From positions 151,582 to 215,581 of the forward strand of contig WGMW01000008.1 of assembly GCA_016124845.1 (NCBI GenBank): DNA of 64,000 nt. Direction: 5' to 3'. A model generated the notes under the pieces. It made no database searches. It was not told the DNA's origin and saw only the letters and a list, made by a program, of their open reading frames with translations. Below are positions 1-7,457 of the stretch, in pieces. The translations under genes were made by a program, and so were the position numbers. This DNA comes from Flavobacteriales bacterium. GTDB lineage: Bacteria; Bacteroidota; Bacteroidia; UBA10329. The number at the start of each line of letters is the position of its first letter. The first letter of the stretch is position 1.

Positions 1-802
1 TGGAAGTACCTTCAGTATGCCACTTGGTATTGGGTTTTCGTTCACGTCCGATAGGTCTTCCAATGTGTGACATGTCTCCCCCGCCAATCATCATTTCACT
101 GCCTCCGCCATTACAATTACATTCTTCTATTCGCACCGATGAACCCAAAATTCCAACATTCTTCGGCACCCACCCGAACACCACTTTTCCGGCAACCACA
201 GCCAGACTGCCGATGAGGGCAGAAAGAAACACCAATGACGTGGACATGGAATCGGTCGCGTTGACCTGATAATAGTCGAACTGCGCCCCGAACATGGCCG
301 CATCGACCCAATAGGGAATGTTCGATGTGTCAATGGCCGAATTGGTGGTCAGATAAGGGCTCCAGGACCCGGATGTGGCGATCTGGTCTCCCCAATACTC
401 CGCATCTGCCTCTCCAAGTGCCAATACCATCTGCAGACGGCCGGCATTGCCCTTGAGATGGGAGGCCGCCCCTGATGCATCGAACAGGCGGTCGAACTGA
501 TTGCCCAACGACACGGCCGGCACTCTCTGTAGGGAGCTGAGAAAGGGAGAAGAGCCCCCATTGTCGATATAGCCGTTGATGGCATTGGCGATGGAGGCAC
601 GTGTGGTATTCTCGCCTTCTGCGCTTGAAAGCTCCGTATAGACAGTTGACATGTAATCATATACGGCATCAATCAGATCATCAATGGTCACACTACCGGG
701 ACCTCCGGCACCGATGGATGTGATGATGGCATCAAGCCCGTCCTTATGCTGCTGCGCCAAGGTGGCGTACGGGTTCACGTAATCTATCTTTGAATCGCTC
801 AT
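1..802 (-). CDS. Hypothetical protein, 3' end cut by window edge
   Basis: An open frame runs leftward from an ATG at 802-800 (protein begins MSDSKIDYVNPYATLAQQHK) to the window edge without a stop, giving at least 267 residues. I see no known motif. Around residues 182-205 there is one hydrophobic stretch (SLVFLSALIGSLAVVAGKVVF) that could be a single membrane segment, followed by a Gly/Cys-rich piece (EECNCNGGGSE). The N-terminal part is acidic and contains no signal peptide. It is divergent from the AtoE-like gene, with 192 bases between starts. Composition and continuous length argue that it is real; the function is unknown. Confidence 0.6.
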   Translation of the reverse strand, partial: MSDSKIDYVNPYATLAQQHKDGLDAIITSIGAGGPGSVTIDDLIDAVYDYMSTVYTELSSAEGENTTRASIANAINGYIDNGGSSPFLSSLQRVPAVSLGNQFDRLFDASGAASHLKGNAGRLQMVLALGEADAEYWGDQIATSGSWSPYLTTNSAIDTSNIPYWVDAAMFGAQFDYYQVNATDSMSTSLVFLSALIGSLAVVAGKVVFGWVPKNVGILGSSVRIEECNCNGGGSEMMIGGGDMSHIGRPIGRERKPNTKWHTEGTS

Positions 803-994
803 GGTTGTTTCTGTTTTGTTGAGTGAAGTTCGGGAAATATTTTTCGGAATTCCAACTTTCGGGGGGGGGTAAGTTTTCAACGATCAATCAACAGGTGGCT
901 GTTCATTTCCTGTGATTCCCGAAAGACACAGAACTCTCTGCACAACGCCATCATTCGAAAATTCTCTGTGCAATAAACTCTGCATATTTGATGC
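803..994. other. Divergent intergenic region with a nine-G tract
   Basis: This gap separates two divergent starts and so must hold promoters for both. It contains a run of nine G at 861-869 and two CTCTGTG/CTCTGC-like words (about 931-985) related to the repeats flanking the GxxExxY gene downstream. CATATTTG just before the AtoE-like start resembles the Bacteroidetes -7 element, without a clear -33 partner. Confidence 0.4.
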
Positions 995-2383
995 ATGAGT
1001 TTCTCATCAGCTATTGAAAAAGCCTTCCGAGCGCTACTTCCCGCCCCGTTCACCATTGCGGTGGTTCTGACCATTATTACCATGTTGTTGGCATTCGGAT
1101 TCACATCCTCAGAGGCCACAGGTTTCAATCGGGTTATTGAGGTTTTCGGGTTTTGGGAGAACGGCATTTGGAACAGCGGGCTCATGGTATTTGCTATGCA
1201 GATGATGCTGATCCTGGTGCTCGGACATACGCTTGCGTTGACCAAACCTGTCGATGCTATCATCAGCTACGCCACACGATTCTGCACCAACTCGGCCAAT
1301 GCCGCAGCGATTGTTACGCTGCTTACGGTACTTGTTGCACTGTTCAATTGGGGACTTGGACTGATCTTCGGAGCGATTCTGGCAAGGAAAGTCGGGGAAC
1401 ATGCGGTACAGAAAGACATCGACCTGAACTATCCGTTAATCGGTGCTGCGGGTTATTCTGGGTTGATGGTCTGGCATGGAGGCATTTCGGGATCGGCACC
1501 GATTAAAGTGGCTGAGAAAGGGCACATTCATTCATTGATGGAAGGAATCGTCTCACCCGAGCAATTGCAACTCCTTCCCGACCCTGTTTCATTTTCGGAA
1601 ACCGTTTTTGGGAACATGAATCTCGTTGCCATTCTACTTGTGATCATTGTCCTTCCCACATTCATGTATTGGATGGGAAAACGCGCATCCATCGGTAGTT
1701 ATCTGCCCATTTCCAAACCCGATCTGAAACTGGAATCGGTGGATGTTTCGGGTGCTGAAAAACTGGATCACTCCAAGTATTTCGGTCTTGCCATCGGTGC
1801 GGTCATAACCATTTATTGCATGTATCAGGCTGCTCATATTTTCCCCGAAAAGGGTTTCGGTTTCATCACCCCGAATTACATCAACCTGCTGCTGCTCGGT
1901 CTCGGATTGTTGCTGCACAGAAGTTTTTTCCGATTCCTGAAAGCCATTGATCAAGCCATTGGTGGTGCTTCTGGAATACTGATTCAATTCCCGCTCTATT
2001 TCGGCATCATGGGCATTATGAACAGTTCCGGGCTGGTGCAGCTGTTCTCAGATTTTTTCGTGAACATTTCCAACCAGACCACCTTCCCGATCTTCACGCT
2101 TATCAGCGCGGGAATCGTGAATATTTTCGTTCCGAGCGGTGGCGGACAATGGGGTGTTCAGGGACCGATCATCCTTCAGGCTGCTTCCGAATTGGGTGTG
2201 AGCATTCCCAAAAGCATCATGGCATTGGCCTACGGTGATCAACTCACAAACATGCTTCAACCTTTCTGGGCATTGCCTCTCCTCGGAATCACCGGGCTGA
2301 AAGCCAAAGAAATACTGCCATATTCCGTTGCATTGATGGGTGTTGGAGGAGTTCTGTTTATCACGGTTTTATTTATTTTTTAA
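995..2383 (+). CDS. atoE: Short-chain fatty acid transporter, AtoE family
   Basis: The 462-residue polytopic membrane protein matches the TIGR00366/AtoE family in length and pattern. It starts with the family-like FRALLPAPFTIAVVLTII segment, has a conserved NWGLGLIFGAILARK stretch around residue 125, a Gly-rich YSGLMVWHGGISGSAP segment, and a late FVPSGGGQWGVQGPI motif typical of C4-dicarboxylate or short-chain fatty acid carriers. About ten to twelve hydrophobic helices are visible. It would move short-chain fatty acids such as acetoacetate or butyrate across the inner membrane. No CoA-transferase (atoDA) is adjacent, so the substrate is inferred from family only. Confidence 0.85.
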   Translation: MSFSSAIEKAFRALLPAPFTIAVVLTIITMLLAFGFTSSEATGFNRVIEVFGFWENGIWNSGLMVFAMQMMLILVLGHTLALTKPVDAIISYATRFCTNSANAAAIVTLLTVLVALFNWGLGLIFGAILARKVGEHAVQKDIDLNYPLIGAAGYSGLMVWHGGISGSAPIKVAEKGHIHSLMEGIVSPEQLQLLPDPVSFSETVFGNMNLVAILLVIIVLPTFMYWMGKRASIGSYLPISKPDLKLESVDVSGAEKLDHSKYFGLAIGAVITIYCMYQAAHIFPEKGFGFITPNYINLLLLGLGLLLHRSFFRFLKAIDQAIGGASGILIQFPLYFGIMGIMNSSGLVQLFSDFFVNISNQTTFPIFTLISAGIVNIFVPSGGGQWGVQGPIILQAASELGVSIPKSIMALAYGDQLTNMLQPFWALPLLGITGLKAKEILPYSVALMGVGGVLFITVLFIF

Positions 2384-2447
2384 TTGCACAGAGATAATAT
2401 TGAGTTTTGGAGACACACAGAGACAGTTTTCTTTCGGTGATTCATTT

Positions 2448-2485
2448 CCTCTGCGCATCTCTTTTTCTCAAAGAATCTCTGTGTA
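2448..2485. repeat. CTCTGTG-type direct repeat, left copy
   Basis: The segment reads as CTCTG(C/T)GCATCTCT, then TTTCTCAAA, then CTCTGTGTAA. It is a near-copy of 2877-2919 and lies just before the GxxExxY start. A partial inverted version (CACAGAG, ACACACAGAGACAG) lies at 2387-2426. Confidence 0.7.
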
Positions 2486-2498
2486 AAACCACCATATA

Positions 2499-2873
2499 AT
2501 GAGAAGCGAAGATGGACTCACAGGATTGATCATCGGTGCGGCAATTGAAGTTCACCGAGAATTGGGTCCGGGACTTTTGGAGTCCGTTTATCAATCATGT
2601 TTGGTGATGGAGTTGAAAGAACTCGGACTCAAAGTGGAAACAGAAATCCCCATGCCTGTTATTTACAAGGGAATGGAATTGGATCAAGGATATAGAATCG
2701 ACCTATTGGTCGAAAATGAGGTTGTCGTTGAACTGAAAATCGTAGAAAAACTTACCGATGTTCACACCGCCCAGATTCTGACCTACATGCGGCTGGGCAA
2801 GTATCCAAAAGGACTTTTGATCAACTTCAACATGAAACTTCTCAAAAACGGAATCAAACGCTTCGTCATCTAA
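2499..2873 (+). CDS. GxxExxY family protein (PD-(D/E)xK nuclease-like)
   Basis: The 124-residue protein carries the family signature: IIGAAIEVHRELGPGLLESVY (G-P-G-L-L-E-S-V-Y gives GxxExxY) near residues 10-33, and a PD-(D/E)xK-like core with IDLLVEN followed by VVVELKIVE (ELK) around residues 66-85. It ends with a typical LINFN..LLKNGIKR segment. The family is widespread in environmental bacteria and has no proven role; nuclease activity is predicted from fold similarity. The gene is a compact cassette with near-identical direct repeats immediately on both sides (2448-2485 and 2877-2919) and has no functional link to the two transporters beside it. Confidence 0.88.
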   Translation: MRSEDGLTGLIIGAAIEVHRELGPGLLESVYQSCLVMELKELGLKVETEIPMPVIYKGMELDQGYRIDLLVENEVVVELKIVEKLTDVHTAQILTYMRLGKYPKGLLINFNMKLLKNGIKRFVI

Positions 2874-2876
2874 AAA

Positions 2877-2919
2877 CCTCTCTGTGCATCTCTATTTCTC
2901 AAACAATCCCTCTGTGTAA
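2877..2919. repeat. CTCTGTG-type direct repeat, right copy
   Basis: Near-copy of 2448-2485: CTCTGTGCATCTCTATTTCT, then CAAACAAT, then CCCTCTGTGTAA. It starts four bases after the GxxExxY stop and ends 14 bases before the GTG start of the Nramp-like gene. Confidence 0.7.
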
Positions 2920-2933
2920 GAAATCCTAATTCC

Positions 2934-4205
2934 GTGCAAGGAAACCGACTCACCAACTTCTTGAAAACCCTTGGCCCGGGGATTCTATTTGCCAGCACGG
3001 CCATCGGTGTTTCGCACTTGGTGCAGAGCACGCGGGCGGGAGCCAATTTCGGGTTTGCACTGGTCGGATTCATCATAGCGGCCAACCTATTTAAATACCC
3101 GTTTTTCGAATTTGGAAGTCGCTACGCCAATGCCACAGGAGAAAGCCTGATCGATGGCTACAAGCGCATCGGCAAGTGGATGCTTTGGCTCTATTTCCTC
3201 ATCACCATCATCAGCATGTTGTTTGTTTCAGCAGCCGTTGGAGCGGTCACTTCGGGTTTCCTTCAGAACCTTTTCGGAATCACCTCGTGGGGAATTTACG
3301 CCACCATCGCGCTATTTTCCGTGTGCATTCTCATACTCGCCAGCGGACAGTACGGTCTTCTTGACAAACTCACCAAGATCATCGGTTCGGTGCTGTTGCT
3401 ATCCACGGTTTTTGCATTTGTGCTTGCGCTGAACAAAGGCCCGAATCCGCAACTGCCAGATTTTGTTCCTCCCAGCATTTGGGATGAAGGCAGCATGCTT
3501 TTCATAATTGCATTGATGGGCTGGATGCCAACAGCGGTAGACCTCAGCGCCTGGAACAGTCTGTGGACGTTGGAGCGCATCAAGGAAACAGGCTATCGCC
3601 CTAGCATGAAGGAAACTCTGGCCGATTTCAATCTCGGTTACATCGTTTCGGCTGTGCTGTCGCTTTGCTTCGTTACGCTTGGTGCGAATATGCTTTACGG
3701 AACGGGAACCGAACTACCCGACAGCAGCGGTGCTTTTGCCAATGCGGTTGTTGGGCTTTACACCAATTACATCTGTGGCTGGAGTTATTTGATCATCGCA
3801 ACCGCAGCGTTCAGCATCATGTTCGGAACATGCATTGCGGTTTTTGATGGCTTCGCCCGTAGTTTTGAACGGACGATCGAATTGCTTTTTCTTCCTGAAA
3901 AGAAAAATCTGAGTACGAAAAGAGCTTACAATTTGTCGCTGGCGGTCATCGGAATCGGAGCGTTTCTCATCATCTTCCTCCTTGGCAAACACATTAAAGT
4001 ATTGGTTGATCTGGCCACGACCATCAGTTTTCTCATCGCACCGCTTATTGCCATCGTCAATTTCCGTTTGGTGACCGGAAATCAGATTCAGAAGAAAGAC
4101 CAACCTGCTGTGTGGCTCAAAATGCTGAGCTGGGCAGGAATCGTGTTCCTGAGCGGGTTTGCAATATGGTTCTTGGCAATTAAGCTTGGAATCTATAATG
4201 TCTGA
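2934..4205 (+). CDS. Nramp-like transporter lacking the canonical metal-site motifs
   Basis: The 423-residue protein has about eleven membrane helices in the order seen in Nramp/MntH carriers, and its N-terminus (LGPGILFASTAIGVSHLVQS, residues 11-30) aligns with Nramp helix 1. The metal-binding DPGN of helix 1 is absent (ASTAIGVSH in its place), and the MPH of helix 6 reads MPT near residue 198 (ALMGWMPTAVDLSAW). It is therefore an outlying Nramp-like carrier whose substrate may not be Mn(II) or Fe(II). The start is GTG at 2934; no better ATG lies upstream. The 3' end overlaps the convergent DUF579 gene by 26 bases. Confidence 0.75.
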   Translation: MQGNRLTNFLKTLGPGILFASTAIGVSHLVQSTRAGANFGFALVGFIIAANLFKYPFFEFGSRYANATGESLIDGYKRIGKWMLWLYFLITIISMLFVSAAVGAVTSGFLQNLFGITSWGIYATIALFSVCILILASGQYGLLDKLTKIIGSVLLLSTVFAFVLALNKGPNPQLPDFVPPSIWDEGSMLFIIALMGWMPTAVDLSAWNSLWTLERIKETGYRPSMKETLADFNLGYIVSAVLSLCFVTLGANMLYGTGTELPDSSGAFANAVVGLYTNYICGWSYLIIATAAFSIMFGTCIAVFDGFARSFERTIELLFLPEKKNLSTKRAYNLSLAVIGIGAFLIIFLLGKHIKVLVDLATTISFLIAPLIAIVNFRLVTGNQIQKKDQPAVWLKMLSWAGIVFLSGFAIWFLAIKLGIYNV

Positions 4206-4824
4206 GATAGCCGACATCCACTGCCGTGATCTCCTTGATGAAGTGTTCTGGCTTTAAAATATTATCGCAGTAGGCGATCTCCACCTCTCTTTCACAATCG
4301 TGCACAAAAACATCACCCGACCCGACCAACTGTCTTCCTGCGTAGATGCTTTTCATTCGACCTGTGGTTCCTTCTCCCCAGCCTGTAGGCGCATCAACAA
4401 GAACAACATCCCATTTCTGGTCAGCAATATCTGAAGGGAATTGCATTGATAGCTTTTCCTGATTCTGAAGAAGCTCTTTCCATTGTTCGATCTTCGTATC
4501 ATAGGCCACTAAGTAGGCTTCAATTCCTGCGATACGTTTTTTGATCTTACGTAACCAGAAATCATCGTCCTCAATAAAAACGGTTCTTCCACCAAGATTG
4601 GAATTCATCCAAAAAAGGCTGTCGTTTCCTACTCCAAAAATCAGAAGTTTCGAATCCGATTTCTTTCTTATCTCTTTCCGAATGGCCAACATCTGCTCAA
4701 CTGTCAACTGGGTCCCCGTCAATCTCCTCATCAACTTTATGAGCCATGGCCAACCGGTGCGGCCAGCGAGTTTCGTTACCGTTTGCGCCAACCAGAAACT
4801 GAACTTTGCCCGAAACTGTTCCAT
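4180..4824 (-). CDS. DUF579-like (polysaccharide O-methyltransferase-type) protein
   Basis: The 214-residue protein shows the pattern of PF04669/DUF579, best known from plant IRX15 and glucuronoxylan 4-O-methyltransferases. FGVGNDSLFW (about residue 63) resembles the family's FGLGHDS-W motif; GGRTVFIEDD follows; WDVVLVDAPTGW (about 136) and GRMKSIYAGRQLV match the DAP-G/GRM-AI-A block; DVFVHDCEREVE matches DVFVHDV-R. The order and spacing are as expected for a SAM-dependent methyltransferase fold. The N-terminus is basic and weakly hydrophobic with no clear signal peptide. Activity on a polysaccharide is inferred from plants. It is a lone gene convergent with the Nramp-like gene. Confidence 0.65.
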   Translation of the reverse strand: MEQFRAKFSFWLAQTVTKLAGRTGWPWLIKLMRRLTGTQLTVEQMLAIRKEIRKKSDSKLLIFGVGNDSLFWMNSNLGGRTVFIEDDDFWLRKIKKRIAGIEAYLVAYDTKIEQWKELLQNQEKLSMQFPSDIADQKWDVVLVDAPTGWGEGTTGRMKSIYAGRQLVGSGDVFVHDCEREVEIAYCDNILKPEHFIKEITAVDVGYLRHYRFQA

Positions 4825-4917
4825 CCTTCTTTTAACGAATCATTTGTAAGTGGAACGCTAAACTAAGCAGATTCTGAGGTTGCGAACGCATAAACTTTCT
4901 TCAGACCAAACTAATCG

Positions 4918-4925
4918 TAATTTTG
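4918..4925 (+). promoter_or_regulatory. Bacteroidetes -7 promoter element before the TPP riboswitch
   Basis: TAATTTTG matches TAnnTTTG exactly and would start transcription about seven bases downstream, at the 5' edge of the riboswitch. No strong TTTG -33 box is visible; ACTTTC near 4893 is the best candidate. Confidence 0.5.
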
Positions 4926-4929
4926 CCGC

Positions 4930-5003
4930 CAATCGGGGGTGTCCGAAAATCGGGCTGAGATCATACCCTACAACTTGATCCAGGTAATGCTGGCGTAAGG
5001 AAG
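4930..5003 (+). promoter_or_regulatory. TPP (THI-box) riboswitch
   Basis: The core elements occur in order: GGGGGTGTCC (4935-4944), CGGGCTGAGA (4951-4960), ATACCC (4963-4968), then ACTTGATCCAGGTAATGC and TGGCGTAAGGA (4973-5001). P2 (GGGGT/ATACCC), P3 (CCGA/TCGG) and P5 (CCAG/CTGG) can be drawn. The 3' end, GCGTAAGGAAG, abuts the ATG at 5004, so ligand binding could directly hide the ribosome binding region; no separate expression platform or terminator fits in between. This points to repression of the receptor gene by thiamine pyrophosphate. Confidence 0.95.
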
Positions 5004-7457
5004 ATGAAAACACAACTATTTACGGTGGCGCTATGCCTGTGCGCTTTACAAATGCGGGCCCAATCCATATCAGGAACAGTTTATTCTGCGGCTGACAGTT
5101 CGGCCATTCCGGGCGTGAATGTTTCGGTGAAGGGAACTTACAGCGGAACGTTTACCGACAGTGAAGGCAAATTCAACTTGCGGTACGGCAAAAGCGATTC
5201 GCTTACGCTGCTGCTGAGTTTCATCGGTTACGATGACAAGGAAATAAACACGGCCTCTGGAACGAATGAGCTACAATCGATCTACCTGAAACCGACATCT
5301 TACCAGAAAGATGAGGCGGTGGTGCTATCAACTCGCGCCAGCCACAACACGGCAACTGCTTACACGGATGTAGATGAAAAAACCATCAAAGAGCGGAATT
5401 ATGGTCGCGACATTCCTTATGTGCTGCAACTGGAACCAAGCGTGGTGACCACCTCAGATGCCGGTGCTGGGGTCGGCTACACAGGAATACGAATCCGTGG
5501 TACAGATCCAACACGCATCAATGTGACTTTGAACGGTGTTCCTGTCAATGATTCTGAATCGCACGGAACATATTGGGTCGATTTTCCCGACCTCGCATCC
5601 AGTCTGAGCAATATTCAGGTGCAGCGGGGCGTGGGAACCAGCAGCAACGGAGGCTCGGCATTCGGTGCCAGCCTCAATATGCAAACAGGAACGCTCCACA
5701 AAAAGTGGTATGTCGATATCATCAACGGTTACGGCTCGTTCAACACGTGGCGACATACGATCGCGGGCGGCTCTGGACTGATCGCCAACAAGTTCACCAT
5801 CGATGCCCGATTGAGCCGGATCTCATCAGACGGCTATGTAGACCGCGGAAGTTCCAGTCTTTGGTCACTCTACGCTTCGGCTGCGTACCATGGCAAAAAG
5901 ACGTTGATTCGTTTCAACGTGCTTTCGGGGTTGGAAAAAACCTATCAGGCATGGTACGGAACACCCGAAGCGCGCATTACAGGCGACATTGGCCAGCTGA
6001 ACGCCTACATAGAGCGGAATGACCTGTCTCATGCGGAAGCAGACAATCTCAGAAACAGCGACCGCAGGTACAACTATTACACGTACAAGAACCAGATCGA
6101 CCATTACCGACAGGATCATTACCAACTGATCCTTTCGCACGAGTTCAACCAGCAATGGAATTTCAACCTGACGGGACATTATACCCGTGGTTACGGCTAT
6201 TATGAAGAACAGAAATTGGGTGAGAATCTTTCTGATTATGGATTGCCATTTGTGATCCAGGGAAACGATACGACCAAAACTTCGGACATCATCCGCAGGC
6301 GTTGGCTCGACAACCATTTTTATGGTGCCACATTCAGTTTGAACTACAATTCTGGCAAACGGTTCTCGGCCACGTTCGGTGGCGGTTTCAATCAATATCT
6401 GGGTAAACATTATGGTGAAGTTGTAGGAACGGATTCCGATGCCTACGAGTCCATCCATCATCGTTATTACGAGAACAATGCTCGTAAGAACGACATCAAT
6501 ATTTATGTGAAGGCAACCTACTTCGTACATCCGAAAGTAAGCCTGTTTGCGGACCTTCAGCACCGGACCATTGAATACAGTTTCTATGGACCGTTCGCTT
6601 CCATTTTCGGAGATGTATCGATGCAGCAACAACTGTTGAACTGGCATTTCTTCAATCCGAAATTCGGCATCAACTACGAGATGAACAGCCGCAACCGTTT
6701 CTACACGTCCATTGCCATGGCCAACCGAGAGCCCGCACGAACCGATCTTGTGGAAAGTACGCAACTCACACGCCCGAAACACGAAACGCTCTACGATTGG
6801 GAATTGGGCTATCAGAGACGGTCGCGTACGTATTCGGTCGGCATCAATGCCTTTTGGATGATCTACCACAATCAGTTGGTACTGACAGGTGCCATCAATG
6901 ATGTGGGTTCGTATACGCACCAGAATGTGGATTGGAGCGACCGCTACGGATTGGAGCTGACGGCCAATTGGAACATCATCAAAAACCTGAATATTTCAGG
7001 AAACTTCACTTGGAGTCAGAACAAGATCTGGGATTTCACAGAATATGTGGACGATTATGACAATGGTGGTCAGGTGGCCATTCATCATGGAACAACCGAC
7101 ATTGCCTTCTCACCGAATTATATTGCTGCGGGCAACCTTACCTACGAACCGATCAAGAAGCTCCGCGCATCATTCATCACCAAATATGTAGGCAAGCAGT
7201 TCTTGGACAATACATCAAATAGCGACCGCATGCTGAAAGGCTACGTTGTAAATAACGTTCAAGTGAGCTACAGCATCAGTTGGAAATTCTTCAAGGAGAT
7301 CGGCTTGGGACTACAGTTGAACAACATCTTCAACCAATTGTATTCTTCCAACGGATATACATTCTCGTATATCTACGGAGGTCAAACCACCACGGAGAAT
7401 TTCTACTATCCGCAAGCGGGTTTCAACTTTATGACGATGCTGACCCTGAAGTTCTGA
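5004..7457 (+). CDS. TonB-dependent outer membrane receptor, probable thiamine uptake
   Basis: The 817-residue precursor has a signal peptide (to about residue 19, ...QMRAQS), a carboxypeptidase-regulatory-like beta domain (ISGTVYSAADSSAIPGVNVS, about 21-100), a plug domain (IRIRGTDPTRINVTLNGVPV, about 155-185) and a long beta barrel ending in aromatic FMTMLTLKF, the usual C-terminal Phe of outer membrane porins. It sits directly under a TPP riboswitch. In Bacteroidetes, riboswitch-linked TonB receptors are regarded as thiamine or thiamine-precursor importers, so that role is inferred here. No inner-membrane thiamine permease or biosynthesis gene is in the window. The next gene is convergent and begins one base after its stop. 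Confidence 0.9.
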   Translation: MKTQLFTVALCLCALQMRAQSISGTVYSAADSSAIPGVNVSVKGTYSGTFTDSEGKFNLRYGKSDSLTLLLSFIGYDDKEINTASGTNELQSIYLKPTSYQKDEAVVLSTRASHNTATAYTDVDEKTIKERNYGRDIPYVLQLEPSVVTTSDAGAGVGYTGIRIRGTDPTRINVTLNGVPVNDSESHGTYWVDFPDLASSLSNIQVQRGVGTSSNGGSAFGASLNMQTGTLHKKWYVDIINGYGSFNTWRHTIAGGSGLIANKFTIDARLSRISSDGYVDRGSSSLWSLYASAAYHGKKTLIRFNVLSGLEKTYQAWYGTPEARITGDIGQLNAYIERNDLSHAEADNLRNSDRRYNYYTYKNQIDHYRQDHYQLILSHEFNQQWNFNLTGHYTRGYGYYEEQKLGENLSDYGLPFVIQGNDTTKTSDIIRRRWLDNHFYGATFSLNYNSGKRFSATFGGGFNQYLGKHYGEVVGTDSDAYESIHHRYYENNARKNDINIYVKATYFVHPKVSLFADLQHRTIEYSFYGPFASIFGDVSMQQQLLNWHFFNPKFGINYEMNSRNRFYTSIAMANREPARTDLVESTQLTRPKHETLYDWELGYQRRSRTYSVGINAFWMIYHNQLVLTGAINDVGSYTHQNVDWSDRYGLELTANWNIIKNLNISGNFTWSQNKIWDFTEYVDDYDNGGQVAIHHGTTDIAFSPNYIAAGNLTYEPIKKLRASFITKYVGKQFLDNTSNSDRMLKGYVVNNVQVSYSISWKFFKEIGLGLQLNNIFNQLYSSNGYTFSYIYGGQTTTENFYYPQAGFNFMTMLTLKF

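Noticed and set aside
349..672. 107-codon minus-strand frame near the left edge
   Set aside because: Out of frame with the continuous partial gene starting at 802, which has better composition.
5865..6920. 351-codon minus-strand frame opposite the TonB receptor
   Set aside because: It is antisense to a well-supported TonB receptor and its translation has no family features.
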